Below are positions 62,840 to 64,000 of a stretch of 64,000 nucleotides of DNA, in pieces. The DNA comes from JAJRXG01 sp038523965 (GTDB taxonomy: Bacteria > Bacteroidota > Bacteroidia > Chitinophagales > Saprospiraceae): assembly GCA_038523965.1 (NCBI GenBank), contig JBCBIX010000001.1, forward strand, positions 55,664 to 119,663. Direction: 5' to 3'. Position 1 is the first letter of the stretch. Each line of letters begins with the position of its first letter. The notes under the pieces were generated by a model. It did no database searches and was not told the origin of the DNA. It saw only the letters and a list, made by a program, of their open reading frames with translations. Position numbers and translations under genes: made by a program.

Positions 62840-63856
62840 ATGAAAGCGACATCTACATTTGTCTCGTTACTAATCATCCAAATCGGTCTATTCGCACAAA
62901 ACATCACACCCCAATTACTGGGTTTTGATGAATACCAAATAGATTCCAAAAAATATGGTGAGATTAACTACTACATAAGTAGTGATACGACCTCGCACCT
63001 AAAACCTCTATTAGTTTACTTAGACGGCTCTGGGGCAGACCCTCTATTTCAAAAAATGGAATCCGGTATCGCGTCCACAGTCGTCATCGACTTCCAACGG
63101 CTTCAAACAGAATATCGGATTTTATTTATCAGTAAGCCAGGCATACCCTTCTATGGTGAGCGCGCCAGTAGTCCAAATCCCGGGTCCTCCATTCCTCACG
63201 AGCCATTGGACTATACAGAACGTCTTTCGAGAGACTGGAGAGTAGGGTCTGCGAATCTCATCATCGATCGATTAGTAAAAGAGAAATCCATCGATACATC
63301 CAGAATCGTTGTCCTTGGCTTCTCTGAAGGCGCTCAAGTTGCACCTAAATTGGCTTGCGAAAACGAGCATGTGACCCATCTAATGATGTTTGGTGGTAAT
63401 GGGCTAAATCAATTGTTTGATCCGATCATCACAACCCGCATGAAGGCTTCGAAAGGGACACTTAGTGAAATAGAGGCTCAACATCAGATCGACTCTCTTT
63501 TGCTGATCTACAAGGATATCTATGCAAACCCGACCAGCACATCAGATAGATGGTGGGGTCACACTTATAAGAGATGGGCGTCCTTCAGTACAACAGATCC
63601 CTATCAAGAATTACTAACACTGGATATTCCTATTTACATCGCTATCGGAAGCTTGGACGAAAACTCCATCCTAAGCGCTGACTACATCCAACTTGAATTT
63701 ATCAAAAATGGTAAAACCAATTTAACCTATAAAGCCTATCCAAACTGTGATCATCAGTTCAATGAAATCATTACAGAGAATGGTGAATTTACATCTGCAA
63801 CGTCAAAAATAAATGCTGTAATGGAGACAGCTTTTGATTGGCTTAAATTGAACTAA
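62840..63856 (+). CDS. Secreted alpha/beta-hydrolase between argC and argD
   Basis: The 338-residue product starts at MKATSTFVSLLIIQIGLFAQ, a Bacteroidota signal peptide. The nucleophile Ser sits in VVLGFSEGAQVAPKLA (GxSxG), the likely Asp in IGSLDENS and the His in NCDHQFNE, giving a complete triad. It resembles the dienelactone-hydrolase/prolyl-oligopeptidase-like esterases, and an exported esterase or peptidase is likely. It is unrelated by chemistry to arginine synthesis, yet lies 41 bases after argC and 43 before argD in the same direction. The DNA looks more AT-rich than argG and argC (impression, not counted). It may be a later insertion. Confidence 0.82.
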   Translation: MKATSTFVSLLIIQIGLFAQNITPQLLGFDEYQIDSKKYGEINYYISSDTTSHLKPLLVYLDGSGADPLFQKMESGIASTVVIDFQRLQTEYRILFISKPGIPFYGERASSPNPGSSIPHEPLDYTERLSRDWRVGSANLIIDRLVKEKSIDTSRIVVLGFSEGAQVAPKLACENEHVTHLMMFGGNGLNQLFDPIITTRMKASKGTLSEIEAQHQIDSLLLIYKDIYANPTSTSDRWWGHTYKRWASFSTTDPYQELLTLDIPIYIAIGSLDENSILSADYIQLEFIKNGKTNLTYKAYPNCDHQFNEIITENGEFTSATSKINAVMETAFDWLKLN

Positions 63857-63899
63857 GGATCTACCGCACCGCAGTAATAAAACTAATAGAACCTACATT

Positions 63900-64000
63900 A
63901 TGCAAATCTACGACGTCTATTCACTCTTTGATGTGACACCAGTCAGAGGTCAGGGAGCATATGTCTATGACGAACATGGACAGCAGTATCTTGACTTTTA
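63900..64000 (+). CDS. argD: Acetylornithine aminotransferase, N-terminal fragment
   Basis: The frame opens at ATG 63900-63902 and runs to the window edge: MQIYDVYSLFDVTPVRGQGA then YVYDEHGQQYLDF. This is the start of Bacteroidota ArgD (consensus DVYPLFDxxxxxGxGxYVxDxxGxxYLDL). The enzyme is a PLP-dependent class III transaminase that makes N-acyl-ornithine. It continues the argG-argC order found in this phylum. Only 33 residues are visible. Confidence 0.88.
   Translation, partial: MQIYDVYSLFDVTPVRGQGAYVYDEHGQQYLDF

Noticed and set aside
1..64000. tRNA, rRNA, insertion sequence, prophage or plasmid genes
   Set aside because: I looked for T-loop-like motifs outside genes, transposase or integrase motifs and terminal repeats, and found none that hold up.

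Overview
The window is a chromosomal segment of a member of the Bacteroidota, most likely Saprospiria-like (Saprospiraceae/Lewinellaceae). That placement is inferred from gene content: at least six secreted proteins end in type IX secretion (T9SS) sorting domains, and there is a patatin–BamA autotransporter, a DUF5777/cytochrome c pair, a sphingolipid operon, a Bacteroidota-type L32 lacking most zinc cysteines, and several TAnnTTTG-type -7 boxes. I see no rRNA, tRNA, CRISPR array, phage or insertion sequence. Housekeeping genes are interleaved with very large surface-protein genes.

Layout. 0–3.5 kb: edge of a lipoprotein gene, patatin–BamA protein, Tas-like aldo/keto reductase. 3.6–8.2 kb: 1536-residue secreted repeat protein, with three nearly identical 366-bp units. 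8.2–8.75 kb: non-coding, with a chain of hairpins ending in a terminator (candidate structured RNA). 8.76–10.8 kb: creatininase-family hydrolase overlapping kynureninase. 10.8–15.9 kb: ECF sigma factor, inositol-monophosphatase family, trmB, a small membrane ORF between two terminators, thiL, alr. 15.9–24.2 kb: M36 metallopeptidase, rlmB-type methyltransferase, TraB/GumN lipoprotein, gamma-carbonic anhydrase, dihaem cytochrome c with a DUF5777 barrel, bacilliredoxin.

24.2–31 kb is the most unusual part. An SdrD-B-domain T9SS protein is followed by four consecutive paralogous secreted proteins sharing a ~180-residue domain (signatures GQNYRIFYD and WARxGLTDxYATAFVExxEW) that I cannot assign to a known family. 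Hairpin-rich gaps lie between some of them. 31–40 kb: lipoprotein, MlaF/MlaE lipid transporter, SDR, LysE exporter, trpS, ridA, rpmF–yceD, tatA, YhhN, glycosyltransferase, hydrolase–OsmC fusion. 40.2–51.8 kb: two adjacent giant surface proteins (1303 and about 2574 residues). The smaller is a paralogue of the C-terminal half of the larger, and each carries dockerin-like, cohesin-like and T9SS domains.

52–64 kb: pbpC, a lipoprotein, then a sphingolipid operon: DUF4833-like protein, fatty-acid-hydroxylase-type protein, serine palmitoyltransferase, GNAT-type candidate ceramide synthase and an NAD-dependent reductase like CerR. The window ends in an arginine operon (GNAT acetyltransferase, argG, argC, argD start) with overlapping genes, interrupted by a secreted alpha/beta hydrolase between argC and argD. 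All family assignments come from motifs read by eye; no database search was run.
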